Of a stretch of DNA of 29,152 nt, positions 15,184 to 22,805 are shown piece by piece; within the stretch, counting starts at the first letter, position 1, and each line of letters begins with the position of its first letter. Origin of the DNA: an uncultured Clostridia bacterium (GTDB taxonomy: Bacteria > Bacillota > Clostridia > Oscillospirales > Ruminococcaceae). A program made the position numbers and the translations under genes. The stretch is from positions 1 to 29,152 of the forward strand of contig CAMOFU010000004.1 of the NCBI GenBank assembly GCA_946613705.1, read 5' to 3'. The notes under the pieces were generated by a model. That model searched no databases. It saw only the letters and a program-made list of their open reading frames with translations, and had not been told where the DNA came from.

Positions 15184-17016
15184 ATGAGAAAACACAGATT
15201 TCTTACCGCGATGCTTGCGGGTCTGATGACCATTACCTGCGGGCTTTCCGCCTGCGGAGACAGTGACAGCAGCACGGCTGACTCGGGCAAGTCAGCAGAC
15301 AGCAGCACAGCATCGACAGAGAGCGGCAGTGAAGGCGGTGAAGCACAGCAGATGAATACCGAACTGACAGCGCTCGAGCTTTGCAAGCTGATGGGCAACG
15401 GCATCAACCTCGGCAACACGATGGAGGCATACGGTCACAAGTCTTATGTAAAGGGCGAGACAGACCCGACCGACTTCGAGAACAACTGGGGTCAGCCCGA
15501 CACCACAAAGGAAATGATCGCAGGAATGAAGGCCGCGGGCTTTGATTCGCTCCGCGTTCCCGTTGCCTGGACTAACGGCATGGACTTTGAGAACGGCGAC
15601 TACGAGATCGACACTAAGCTTCTGGACAGAGTTGAGGAGATCGTCAATTTCGCTCTCGACTCGGATATGTATGTTATGATAAACGACCACTGGGACGGCG
15701 GCTGGTGGGGAATGTTCGGTTCCGCGACCGAGGAAACACGAAATAAGGCGATGGATATGTACACCAGTATGTGGACACAGATCGCCGAACGCTTCAACAA
15801 GTACGGCGAAAAGCTGATCTTCGAGTCCGCCAACGAGGAGCTGGGCGACCGTCTGAACGACAAGGACTATGCACCCGATTCGGGCACGCTCAAAAAGGAC
15901 GACTGCTACAAGAAGACGACCGAGATAAACCAGAAATTTGTAGACATAGTCCGCGGTACAGGCGGCAACAATGCAAACCGTTTCCTGCTGATAGCAGGCT
16001 ACAATACCGATATAGAGAATACCGTCAACGACAAGTATGTGATGCCTACCGATACAGCCAAGGATAAGCTGCTGATCTCGGTACACTATTATACACCGTG
16101 GAATTACTGCGGCGAAAAGGCACTCAATCAGTGGGGCTCGCCTACCGATTACAATGAGCAGAACAGGCTCCTCAAGTCAATGACAAAATTCACGGATCAG
16201 GGCTACGGCGTTATCATAGGTGAGTATGCAGTGCTTACCGACAACCATACGCCCAAGAACGATTCAGATGAATTCTACACAAACTTCCTTGACAACTGCG
16301 ACCTTTACAACTATGTTCCGATGCTCTGGGACTGCAACAATCTCTATGACAAGACTGAATGCAAAATAGTCGATGAGGGCATGGCTTCGCTCTTCGGCGA
16401 CAGGAGTCTGTCAAAGCAGAGCTCGCTTTCAGACGAGGATATCAAGAAGAATGCTCAGGAGTCTATAGACGCGGCACTTGCAAAGGCAGAGGAAGAGCTT
16501 TCCAAGGATATAGACCTTCCCGCCTCTGATGATTATGCAGTTGCATGGATAATGTATAACAGCAAGGACTACAACTACAGCTACTGCGTAGGCAACGTTT
16601 ACGACCCGACCGCCATGACGGCAGGTATCAAGGCTACCAATGCCAAGATCGAGGGCGACGGCACATACGAGGTAAGTCTTGACTTCACAGGTGCGGGCAA
16701 GGCAAACGGCGTAGCGTTCAGTGCGCTCGGCATCTCAAACGGCGAAAAGCTTTTCCCGAACTGCACAATAAAGATCGAAGAGATCAAGGTCAACGGTGAG
16801 CCTGTTGAAATGATCGCCCCGGGCTACACCTCCTCCGATGACGGGGTCTGCACAAGAGTGAACCTCTTCAACGAATGGGTAAAGTCCCTGCCTGACGATG
16901 CAAGAAGCTTTGACGGCGCAGTTCCCGATGATGCTTCTGCTATCATCATCGACACCAAGGATTTCAGCAACATGGATACACTGTCTGTCAAGTTCACATT
17001 CAAGACAGCCGAATAA
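15184..17016 (+). CDS. GH5 endoglucanase/hemicellulase, exported lipoprotein with C-terminal accessory module
   Basis: The 610-residue product starts with a lipoprotein signal; the lipobox LSAC puts the lipidated cysteine at residue 24. A Ser/Thr/Glu-rich linker (about 25-55) spaces the enzyme from the membrane. The GH5 domain covers about 60-420: LRVPVAW (122-129), the acid Glu218 (in SANEE), HYYTPW (301-306) and the nucleophile Glu347 (in IIGEYA). The acid motif is NEE rather than the common NEP; the catalytic Glu is intact. From about 455 to 610 lies a beta-rich module with aromatic residues (NYSYCVG) that looks like a carbohydrate-binding module, but I cannot assign its family. The enzyme would cut beta-glucan, glucomannan or xyloglucan at the cell surface. 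It is the only exported hydrolase in this window and has a GGAGGT ribosome site. Confidence 0.93.
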   Translation: MRKHRFLTAMLAGLMTITCGLSACGDSDSSTADSGKSADSSTASTESGSEGGEAQQMNTELTALELCKLMGNGINLGNTMEAYGHKSYVKGETDPTDFENNWGQPDTTKEMIAGMKAAGFDSLRVPVAWTNGMDFENGDYEIDTKLLDRVEEIVNFALDSDMYVMINDHWDGGWWGMFGSATEETRNKAMDMYTSMWTQIAERFNKYGEKLIFESANEELGDRLNDKDYAPDSGTLKKDDCYKKTTEINQKFVDIVRGTGGNNANRFLLIAGYNTDIENTVNDKYVMPTDTAKDKLLISVHYYTPWNYCGEKALNQWGSPTDYNEQNRLLKSMTKFTDQGYGVIIGEYAVLTDNHTPKNDSDEFYTNFLDNCDLYNYVPMLWDCNNLYDKTECKIVDEGMASLFGDRSLSKQSSLSDEDIKKNAQESIDAALAKAEEELSKDIDLPASDDYAVAWIMYNSKDYNYSYCVGNVYDPTAMTAGIKATNAKIEGDGTYEVSLDFTGAGKANGVAFSALGISNGEKLFPNCTIKIEEIKVNGEPVEMIAPGYTSSDDGVCTRVNLFNEWVKSLPDDARSFDGAVPDDASAIIIDTKDFSNMDTLSVKFTFKTAE

Positions 17017-17043
17017 CAGCAAAAGAATGACAGGATAATAAAT

Positions 17044-17077
17044 GCTCCGCTCGGAAGAAGGATCGACCGAGCGGAGC
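17044..17077. terminator. Terminator between the GH43-GH5 operon and the MFS gene
   Basis: An 11-bp perfect stem (17044-17054 with 17067-17077) with a 12-base loop is followed by TTTATTAT. On the opposite strand it is followed by ATTTATTAT, so it may also stop the GH27-MFS transcript. Confidence 0.82.
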
Positions 17078-17087
17078 TTTATTATGC

Positions 17088-17122
17088 TTTGTAATTTGTT
17101 ATTTGCTATTTGTTATTTGTTG
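17088..17122. repeat. Heptanucleotide tandem repeat, five copies of TTTGTTA
   Basis: Five tandem 7-base units (TTTGTAA, TTTGTTA, TTTGCTA, TTTGTTA, TTTGTTG) run through the end of the MFS gene; its stop codon at 17113-17115 lies inside unit four. Seven is not a multiple of three, so copy-number change would alter the reading frame of the last residues. Confidence 0.8.
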
Positions 17123-18282
17123 TTTTGGGATACAAGTGAGCCGACTGCACAGATCAGTATTCCGAACGGAAATACTGCTGCGGCAAGTATACCTGTTTTC
17201 ATGCTGCCGTTCCCCGCAACCAAGCCGACAAGAGTGGGACCGCCCGAACAGCCGATATCTCCCGCCAGTGCAAGAAGTGAAAACAGCGCCGTCCCGCCGC
17301 GCCTGAGAGCAGCGGCAGCCTTGCTGAACGTCCCCGGCCACATAATACCCACGGACAGACCGCACAGTCCGCAGCCGATAAGGTTTACAACTGCATTCGG
17401 CACAAGCGATATCATCAGATAGGACAGCACACACAGCGCTGCACTCGCCGTCATGAATCTGTCAAGGTCTATCCTGTCTCCACACTTGCCGTAAAACGCA
17501 CGGGCGCTGCCCATAAGCACTGCAAAAGCCATAGGCCCCGCAAGGTCGCCCGCAGCTTTAGTGATGCCAAGCCCTCTCTCGGCAAAGAAAGACGCCCACT
17601 GACTTACAGCAAGCTCGCTCGCGCCCGAGCAGATCATCATAAGAATAAGCATCCAGAAAAGCTTAGTATGCAGCAGCTCACGAAGCGGCATACTCTTTTC
17701 GTCCTCTGCAACGAGCGGCATGATAGGCACCTTCAAAAACAGCACCGTATTGAAAACAGGTACAGCCGCCCAGATAAGCGAGAGCAGCGGCCAGTTGCGG
17801 GTGCCTGCGAGTGAGAAAAACACTGTTGACAGCAGAACGACCCCTACCTGTCCCCAGCAATAGAAGGAGTGCAGCAGGCTCATTGCCTTCTCTTTGTTAT
17901 CGGTCGGGCAGGATTCCATGATCGGACTTATCAGCACCTCGATCAATCCTCCGCCGACTGCATAGAGACAAACAGCGATCAGTATTCCCGTATAAGGGTC
18001 AATAAGCCGAGGCAGCAGCGGAAGAAGTATCAGGCCGAGCGCCGAAAAAACGTGTGCCGAGACGATCGCCCTGCGGCAGCCGATCCTGTCAACGAAAAAC
18101 GCTGAAAGCATATCTACCGTAAGCTGCACGCCGAAATTCACGGTAATGAGCAGTGTTATCTTCGGCAAAGGAATATCAAACTGCCCCTGCAGCGTTATGA
18201 ACAGCAGGGGCACGAAATTATTAACGATAGCCTGAACGATATATCCGATAAAACAAGCAGTGATCGTTCGTTTACAGCTCAC
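17113..18282 (-). CDS. Major facilitator superfamily transporter, probable sugar carrier
   Basis: A 389-residue, very hydrophobic protein with about 12 predicted membrane helices. The loop between helices 2 and 3 has the MFS-type pattern DRIGCRRAI (about 65-73), and a related GDRIDLDRF follows the seventh helix (about 272-280). The overall form suits the oligosaccharide, fucose or drug branches of the MFS. Its start lies 11 bases inside the end of the GH27 gene, so the two are translated together, which points to uptake of a galactoside or similar oligosaccharide. Drug efflux cannot be excluded by sequence. The last codons overlap a heptanucleotide repeat, leaving a short polar tail QNNK. Confidence 0.88.
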   Translation of the reverse strand: MSCKRTITACFIGYIVQAIVNNFVPLLFITLQGQFDIPLPKITLLITVNFGVQLTVDMLSAFFVDRIGCRRAIVSAHVFSALGLILLPLLPRLIDPYTGILIAVCLYAVGGGLIEVLISPIMESCPTDNKEKAMSLLHSFYCWGQVGVVLLSTVFFSLAGTRNWPLLSLIWAAVPVFNTVLFLKVPIMPLVAEDEKSMPLRELLHTKLFWMLILMMICSGASELAVSQWASFFAERGLGITKAAGDLAGPMAFAVLMGSARAFYGKCGDRIDLDRFMTASAALCVLSYLMISLVPNAVVNLIGCGLCGLSVGIMWPGTFSKAAAALRRGGTALFSLLALAGDIGCSGGPTLVGLVAGNGSMKTGILAAAVFPFGILICAVGSLVSQNNK

Positions 18283-19549
18283 TTGCGCCTCCGATCAGAA
18301 AGGCAGTACAGCTGTGCGGACGAAGCTCCACGCTCACTGTATCACTGAGACCTGCAACTTTTCCCGTCCATAGGTCAAGGCACAGCCTGCACCCGCTCAC
18401 ACCGAGCTCACTTATCGGAATATCAAGCGAGCATTCCTTTTCGCCGATGTTGAAGATGGCAGCATATTTTCCGCCGCCGTCAGTACAATCGGCTGTCCAG
18501 ATCACGATCTCGGTGCCGTCCCTCATCTCACGGCTGAGCTGTCTGGCATCATCCGAGTATCTGTGCATTTTGAGTATTCCCTTGCTTGTCAGCAGAGAAA
18601 GTGTAGGACCGTCGCACTTAGACAAGTCTCCGCCAATGAACAGCGGTGAGCGGAATATTGACCAGAGTGTCATCATAGTCCGCTGCTCGTCCTCTGTGAA
18701 CTTGGTATACCCGTCAGGGCCGTAATCCTGAAGTATCGCACCTACCGGAAGCATATCGGCATCAGGCCAGCCGATCTTTCCGCAGTAAGGTGCCCACTTC
18801 TCACAGCGTTCAAACATATTATAAAGAAGATCCCACTTATCCCAGAAGTCATCTGTGATACGCCACATATGACCTGTCTCGGCATACACATCTGCCTTTT
18901 CAAGCAGTGCGGGTCCGGGAGAGAGCGAAAGCACCATGTCCCTCCCGCAGTTTCTGAGGCACTCGCTGAGCAGCCTGAGCTCACTCTCTTCATGAGGCAG
19001 CTCACGGCAGATATCATCGCACTTGACAAAATCCACGCCCCATTCGGCATAGAGCTTAAAAATGCTCGAATAGTATTCACGCGCGCCCTGTTTCTCGGGA
19101 TCAACTCCGTACATATCGGTATTCCAGTGACAAATGCTGTCAGTCTTGGCGATCTGCCTTGCAGTAGCATCAGTGCCGAGCAGAGCGGTATTTCTGTGTA
19201 CCGCCTGTCTCGGTATACCGCGCATAATATGTATACCGAATTTCAGCCCCAGCGAATGAACATACTCTGCAAGCGGGGCAAAGCCCTTCCCTCCCGCAGC
19301 CGAAGGGAATCTGTTCTCGGCAGGGATAAGCCTTGAATACTCGTCCATGCACAGCTCGGTGAAAGGATGATACTCATGGCTTTCGGCGGTCGGTTCAGAC
19401 CACTGTATATCAACCACAACATATTCCCAGCCGTATTCTTTAAGATGCTCGGCTATAAACTCGGCATTCTTTCTGACAGTTTCTTCATTGACCGCAGCGC
19501 CCCAGCAGTCCCAGCTATTCCAGCCCATAGGCGATGTACTCGTCAGCAT
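18272..19549 (-). CDS. GH27 alpha-galactosidase-like hydrolase
   Basis: A 425-residue cytoplasmic enzyme. GWNSWDCWG (9-17) opens the family 27 barrel; VDIQW (46-50), the nucleophile Asp178 (in FVKCDD) and the acid/base Asp234 (in WRITDD) follow, and a C-terminal beta-sandwich starts near residue 335. The segment IMRGIPRQAVHRNT marks a bacterial clade of GH27 that also includes enzymes acting on beta-L-arabinopyranose or dextran, so galactose is likely but not certain. The ATG at 19549 has a GGGGAG site 8 bases upstream. It reads from a consensus promoter and overlaps the MFS gene by 11 bases, forming an uptake-and-hydrolysis pair. Confidence 0.92.
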   Translation of the reverse strand: MLTSTSPMGWNSWDCWGAAVNEETVRKNAEFIAEHLKEYGWEYVVVDIQWSEPTAESHEYHPFTELCMDEYSRLIPAENRFPSAAGGKGFAPLAEYVHSLGLKFGIHIMRGIPRQAVHRNTALLGTDATARQIAKTDSICHWNTDMYGVDPEKQGAREYYSSIFKLYAEWGVDFVKCDDICRELPHEESELRLLSECLRNCGRDMVLSLSPGPALLEKADVYAETGHMWRITDDFWDKWDLLYNMFERCEKWAPYCGKIGWPDADMLPVGAILQDYGPDGYTKFTEDEQRTMMTLWSIFRSPLFIGGDLSKCDGPTLSLLTSKGILKMHRYSDDARQLSREMRDGTEIVIWTADCTDGGGKYAAIFNIGEKECSLDIPISELGVSGCRLCLDLWTGKVAGLSDTVSVELRPHSCTAFLIGGASEL

Positions 19550-19618
19550 TTTTCATACTCCCCTTAATGTCACCGAGATCGAACCGACCGATGACAGTAT
19601 CCATTTTCATACAGTCAA

Positions 19619-19647
19619 ATTATACCACAATGCATATTTATTGTCAA
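19619..19647 (-). promoter_or_regulatory. Consensus sigma-A promoter of the GH27-MFS operon
   Basis: On the minus strand TTGACA (19642-19647) and TATAAT (19619-19624) are perfect, with a 17-base spacer that ends in TGG, giving an extended -10 box. The leader is about 63 bases. No CG-centred operator overlaps it. Confidence 0.86.
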
Positions 19648-19661
19648 TTGACCGAGCAACG

Positions 19662-19687
19662 AAAAAGCCCTCCGAAGAGGGCTTTTT
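19662..19687 (-). terminator. Terminator after the solute-binding protein gene
   Basis: An 11-bp perfect stem (19662-19672 with 19677-19687) closes a CGAA loop. Five A on the left arm give a U-run on the minus strand. It ends 12 bases after the stop codon of the binding-protein gene and separates it from the GH27-MFS promoter. Confidence 0.88.
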
Positions 19688-19698
19688 ATTAGTGAAAA

Positions 19699-21237
19699 TT
19701 ACTTTGATTCATCAGCTTCCTTAGCTGCATCTTCCAGACTGGTCTTATCACCGCTGAGGTACTTCTTGTACATCTCGTTGATCTCGCTGATACCTCTATC
19801 GAATACAGGCTTATAGGTCTCCTTCAGCTGAGTCCATGTGTACTGAGCACCGTTCTCGTCCTGCTTCATAACAGAGGTGTACATATATCTGTTTACAGCT
19901 TCCTTGGTATCATTGGTAGCAGCTGCATCATCAGAGATCTCTGTATTGATAGCATTGCCGGGGTCGGAGATATTTACATAGTAATCGGTATAAAGCAGAT
20001 TGTATGCTACATCATACATATCCTCATTCCAGTTAGGATTCGATGCATAGAACTTCTCCTTGTCGATCTGCTTGTACTTATCATCGGTGTAAACTATCTT
20101 AGCGCACTCGTTCCATGTCTTCATAGCAACGTCCTTATCGGAGCCTGCTACCCACATATAAGCGTTGATATCGGGAGTGATATAGTTCTTATCCTTGGTA
20201 GGATCGCTGGGTATCGGAACATTGCCCCAGCTTACACCCTCCTTGGGAGTATGGTCGGCAGAGGAAGCCCACGGACCCATTGCATAGAACAGAACATTCT
20301 TGTTCAGGCAGTCAGCACAGTCGCCGATCCACTCGCCCTGAAGATCGAGCTTGTTCTTGTCGAGATCGTAAAGGAACTGAGCAGCACGCTCAAGATCGGG
20401 ATTATCAAGATTGTTGTAATACTCCTGCTTTTCCTCGTCAAACTTGATAAGTGTCTCGCCTGTGGAGAAGAAGATGAAGGGAGCATAATAACCGTAAACG
20501 CCCCATCTTTCCTCATCGCCCGAAGCACCCTTTACATACTGATCCATCATATCGTACCAGGTGTTCCAGTTCCACTCACCGTTCTGCCAGAGCTCATAAG
20601 GATCATCAAGCTGATTAGCCTCGATAACGTCCTTATCATATGTCAGAACAGAAGTCGTAACAAGGTTGATGGGAGCAACATAATGCTCACCGTTCAGAAC
20701 GAATGTATCTGCAAGCTCCTTGACATCCTTCCAGAGGTCGGAATCAAAATCAACGATCTTATCTACAGGCTGGAACATACCTCTTGTTACGTTATACGGG
20801 AAGGTCATCGCGCCCTCATACCAGAACATATCGGGCGGGTCACCTGCAAGGATTGCTTCGGCAAGCTTTGTATACTTATTCATCGAGTCTGTCTTATTAT
20901 AAATGATCTTGCCGCCCTTCTTCTCGAAAAGGTCAAGGTCTGTTCTCTTTTCGGGAGCAGCTCTTGTGGGGTTGATGTCAAAGTAAGACATCCACTCAAG
21001 CTCTTTCTGCTCATCGGGAATATCATCCATACCCTTTATCTCTTCGGTATCGGCAACACTTACCGCGTCCTCATGAGAGAAATCATAGGGGTCGGCTTCA
21101 TTGACACTGCTCGTATCGTTTGCGGCAGCAGTATCATCACTTTTGCTGCCCGAATCGTCCGAGCTTCCGCAGCTTGCGATGGACATGGCTGTGAGCACTG
21201 CAAGCAGACCCGCAGCAATTCTTTTGGTTTTCATCAT
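19699..21237 (-). CDS. ABC-type sugar solute-binding lipoprotein
   Basis: From the ATG at 21237 the protein has 512 residues. I chose it because GGAGGA lies 6 bases upstream and a signal peptide begins there; the frame extends upstream to 21336 but would cross the promoter. The lipobox IASC places the lipidated cysteine at residue 23, followed by a Ser/Asp/Lys-rich spacer. The rest fits the large family-1 extracellular sugar-binding proteins: LAEAILAGDPPDMFWYEGAM near residue 135 and many aromatic residues for sugar stacking. It would catch oligosaccharides for an ABC importer. No permease or ATPase gene is next to it here, so its transporter must be encoded elsewhere. The promoter carries a LacI/CcpA-type operator and the LacI gene lies directly upstream. 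Confidence 0.92.
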   Translation of the reverse strand: MMKTKRIAAGLLAVLTAMSIASCGSSDDSGSKSDDTAAANDTSSVNEADPYDFSHEDAVSVADTEEIKGMDDIPDEQKELEWMSYFDINPTRAAPEKRTDLDLFEKKGGKIIYNKTDSMNKYTKLAEAILAGDPPDMFWYEGAMTFPYNVTRGMFQPVDKIVDFDSDLWKDVKELADTFVLNGEHYVAPINLVTTSVLTYDKDVIEANQLDDPYELWQNGEWNWNTWYDMMDQYVKGASGDEERWGVYGYYAPFIFFSTGETLIKFDEEKQEYYNNLDNPDLERAAQFLYDLDKNKLDLQGEWIGDCADCLNKNVLFYAMGPWASSADHTPKEGVSWGNVPIPSDPTKDKNYITPDINAYMWVAGSDKDVAMKTWNECAKIVYTDDKYKQIDKEKFYASNPNWNEDMYDVAYNLLYTDYYVNISDPGNAINTEISDDAAATNDTKEAVNRYMYTSVMKQDENGAQYTWTQLKETYKPVFDRGISEINEMYKKYLSGDKTSLEDAAKEADESK

Positions 21238-21307
21238 AATTCTTCCTCCAAATAATTCGTTTGAAATCAGGGCATACGCACGCCCATGTCTCCTTTTATA
21301 CAAACTC

Positions 21308-21336
21308 ATTATAGCACGCAATGTAATCGTTGTCAA
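21308..21336 (-). promoter_or_regulatory. Consensus sigma-A promoter of the solute-binding protein gene
   Basis: On the minus strand TTGACA (21331-21336) and TATAAT (21308-21313) are perfect, with 17 bases between and TGC before the -10 box. An operator-like site fills the spacer (21321-21335), so a bound repressor would block RNA polymerase directly. Confidence 0.88.
21321..21335. promoter_or_regulatory. cre/LacI-type operator inside the binding-protein promoter
   Basis: ATGTAATCGTTGTCA fits WTGNAANCGNWNNCW at all fixed positions and lies between the -35 and -10 boxes, touching the -35. Relatives lie at 21364-21376 (GTAAACGTTTTCA) and 21430-21444 (ATGTAAACGATACCG, one mismatch). The likely binders are the LacI-type protein encoded next to it or CcpA. 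Confidence 0.65.
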
Positions 21337-21429
21337 TAAGAGTTGTGTTTTTGAAACTTTTGAGTAAACGTTTTCAGCAATTCAAACAAATCCGTCTTAC
21401 TGTCTTTTGTCATTTTCCACAAAAGGCGA

Positions 21430-21444
21430 ATGTAAACGATACCG
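21430..21444. promoter_or_regulatory. Second cre/LacI-type site between lacI and the binding-protein gene
   Basis: ATGTAAACGATACCG matches the cre pattern except for the last base. It lies just after the stop of the LacI gene, about 95 bases upstream of the -35 box of the next gene. Together with 21321-21335 it could support DNA looping. Confidence 0.45.
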
Positions 21445-21450
21445 CAAAGA

Positions 21451-22446
21451 TCAATCCCCTGTTGAACCACGCATTATCAGACGGTGTTTTACGGTATAAT
21501 AGCGGTTGTCCTTCTCATCGGCAGTGAAATTGGAGATAAGCTTCTTGCATACAAGCTCACCCATTTCATAGCAGGGCTGCTCAACTGTTGAGAGCCCCGG
21601 ATTGGTAAGCTCACAGAACGCTATATTGTCAAAGCCGATCACCGAGATATCCTTTCCTGTTTCAAGCCCGAGCTCAACTGCCTTTTTGATCGCACACATA
21701 GCGAGTATATCGGATACAGCGAACACAGCTGTCGGCGGTTCGGGAAGGCTCATGAATCTCTCCATTGCGATAGCGCCGTTCTCCTGATCGTAAGTATTCT
21801 TATAAACATACTCATCGGGCAGCTCTATCCCCTGCTCAGCAAGCGCTCTGCGAAAGCCGTTTTCGCGGCGGCTGGCAGAAAGTGCCGTCGATTCCGCTCC
21901 GATAAAGGCAAGCCGCTTATGCCCCTTTTCAAGCAGTGCCTTAGCCGCATCATAACCCGCCAGCTCGTCATCAACGGTAACAGTAAGCACATTTGCGCCT
22001 GTAACACCTTCGCAGCACAGAGCGATATCATAATTCTCGGCAAGGCGGTTAAGAGTATCGGCATCATAGCTCGTGCCCATAAGCACCACTCCGTCAACAG
22101 TTCGGTTGAACAGCATATTCATATGCCTTGTTTCAACGGCGGTGGTCGCATTCGATGAAGCTGTTATTATATCGTAGCCGACCTTCTGTGCATAGTTCTG
22201 CATACCGACGCAGATCTTCATATACAGCGAATGCTCGGCATTGGGGATTATCACAAGTATAACATTGGTAGCTCTCTTCCGCAGGTTGCGCCCGAGAAAA
22301 TTCGGTGAATACCCCAGTCTTTCTATAGTCTCATTGACGAGCTTGGCAGATGCATCTGAAACATTGGGGCTGCCGTTGAGAACTCTTGAAACGGTAGCGA
22401 CTGATACCCCCGCTTCCCTTGCAACGTCCTTGATCGTAACGCTCAT
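21451..22446 (-). CDS. LacI-family transcriptional regulator
   Basis: A 331-residue repressor of the LacI/GalR type. The N-terminal helix-turn-helix begins TIKDVAREAGVSVATVSRVL (about 4-23), and the hinge region near 50-60 includes NLRKRATNVI. The remainder (about 60-331) is the sugar-binding periplasmic-protein-like core with VDGVVLMGTS and IDVIGFDN-like strands. The recognition helix VATVSRVLNG is close to that of CcpA and relatives, which fits CG-centred sites. It precedes the sugar-binding protein gene, whose promoter contains a matching operator, and has a similar site near its own promoter. It probably releases DNA when an imported oligosaccharide or its derivative binds; the ligand is unknown. 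Confidence 0.93.
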   Translation of the reverse strand: MSVTIKDVAREAGVSVATVSRVLNGSPNVSDASAKLVNETIERLGYSPNFLGRNLRKRATNVILVIIPNAEHSLYMKICVGMQNYAQKVGYDIITASSNATTAVETRHMNMLFNRTVDGVVLMGTSYDADTLNRLAENYDIALCCEGVTGANVLTVTVDDELAGYDAAKALLEKGHKRLAFIGAESTALSASRRENGFRRALAEQGIELPDEYVYKNTYDQENGAIAMERFMSLPEPPTAVFAVSDILAMCAIKKAVELGLETGKDISVIGFDNIAFCELTNPGLSTVEQPCYEMGELVCKKLISNFTADEKDNRYYTVKHRLIMRGSTGD

Positions 22447-22509
22447 ATCAACCGTCCTTTCAGAGTTTGATCGGATAGCGCATCCGACCTATGTAATCCT
22501 TTACATTCA

Positions 22510-22538
22510 ATTATAGCACATTTTTCCTTGAAGTCCAA
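22510..22538 (-). promoter_or_regulatory. Probable promoter of the lacI-type gene
   Basis: On the minus strand TTGGAC (22533-22538) and a perfect TATAAT (22510-22515) are 17 bases apart. The leader would be about 57 bases. Confidence 0.6.
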
Positions 22539-22556
22539 TATGCATTAGCAACAAAA

Positions 22557-22571
22557 ATGTAATCGTTTTTT
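22557..22571. promoter_or_regulatory. cre/LacI-type operator near lacI
   Basis: ATGTAATCGTTTTTT shares nine bases with the site in the binding-protein promoter (ATGTAATCG) and misses the cre pattern at one position. It lies 18 bases upstream of the lacI -35 box and abuts the candidate -35 of the divergent M23 gene, so it could act in either direction; autoregulation is likely. Confidence 0.5.
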
Positions 22572-22600
22572 TGTGAGATTGATAGATAACATTATATAAT
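22571..22600 (+). promoter_or_regulatory. Candidate promoter of the M23 gene
   Basis: TTGTGA (22571-22576) and TATAAT (22595-22600) are 18 bases apart. The leader would be about 200 bases, unusually long here, and includes the inverted repeat at 22616-22631. A sporulation-type promoter cannot be excluded. Confidence 0.4.
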
Positions 22601-22805
22601 TAGTCCGCCGAACAATTGATATCATTATCAATATTACAGCAAATCCATCATATCGGATCAGCGTTCACAAATCACAAACAAAAGCAATATTAACTTGCAA
22701 AAAAAACGAACACCGCTGAATAATTCGCAGAAAACTGTAAACAATACTTTCAGCAGTCACATAATGACAGTACGAAAACCAACTCAAAGCAAAGGAGATA
22801 GGAAA

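Larger units (their letters stand above)
22447..22805. other. 359-bp divergent intergenic region between lacI and the M23 gene
   Basis: It holds the lacI promoter, an operator-like site (22557-22571), a candidate promoter for the plus-strand M23 gene (22571-22600) and an inverted repeat TTGATA-TCAT-TATCAA (22616-22631). The 3' part is AT-rich and carries no gene that I can support. Confidence 0.7.

Noticed and set aside
15292..16086. 264-residue antisense frame within the GH5 gene
   Set aside because: It is contained in the GH5 coding region with its catalytic residues, and has no independent support.
20251..21255. 334-residue open frame antisense to the solute-binding protein gene
   Set aside because: The opposite strand has a signal peptide, lipobox, promoter and terminator in the right places. 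This frame has none.
21238..21336. Upstream extension of the solute-binding protein to 21336
   Set aside because: It would run through the perfect promoter, and the signal peptide begins at 21237 with a GGAGGA site.
22591..22619. Minus-strand promoter with TATAAT at 22591-22596
   Set aside because: No -35 box at suitable distance. The lacI promoter at 22510-22538 is closer to the gene and better placed.
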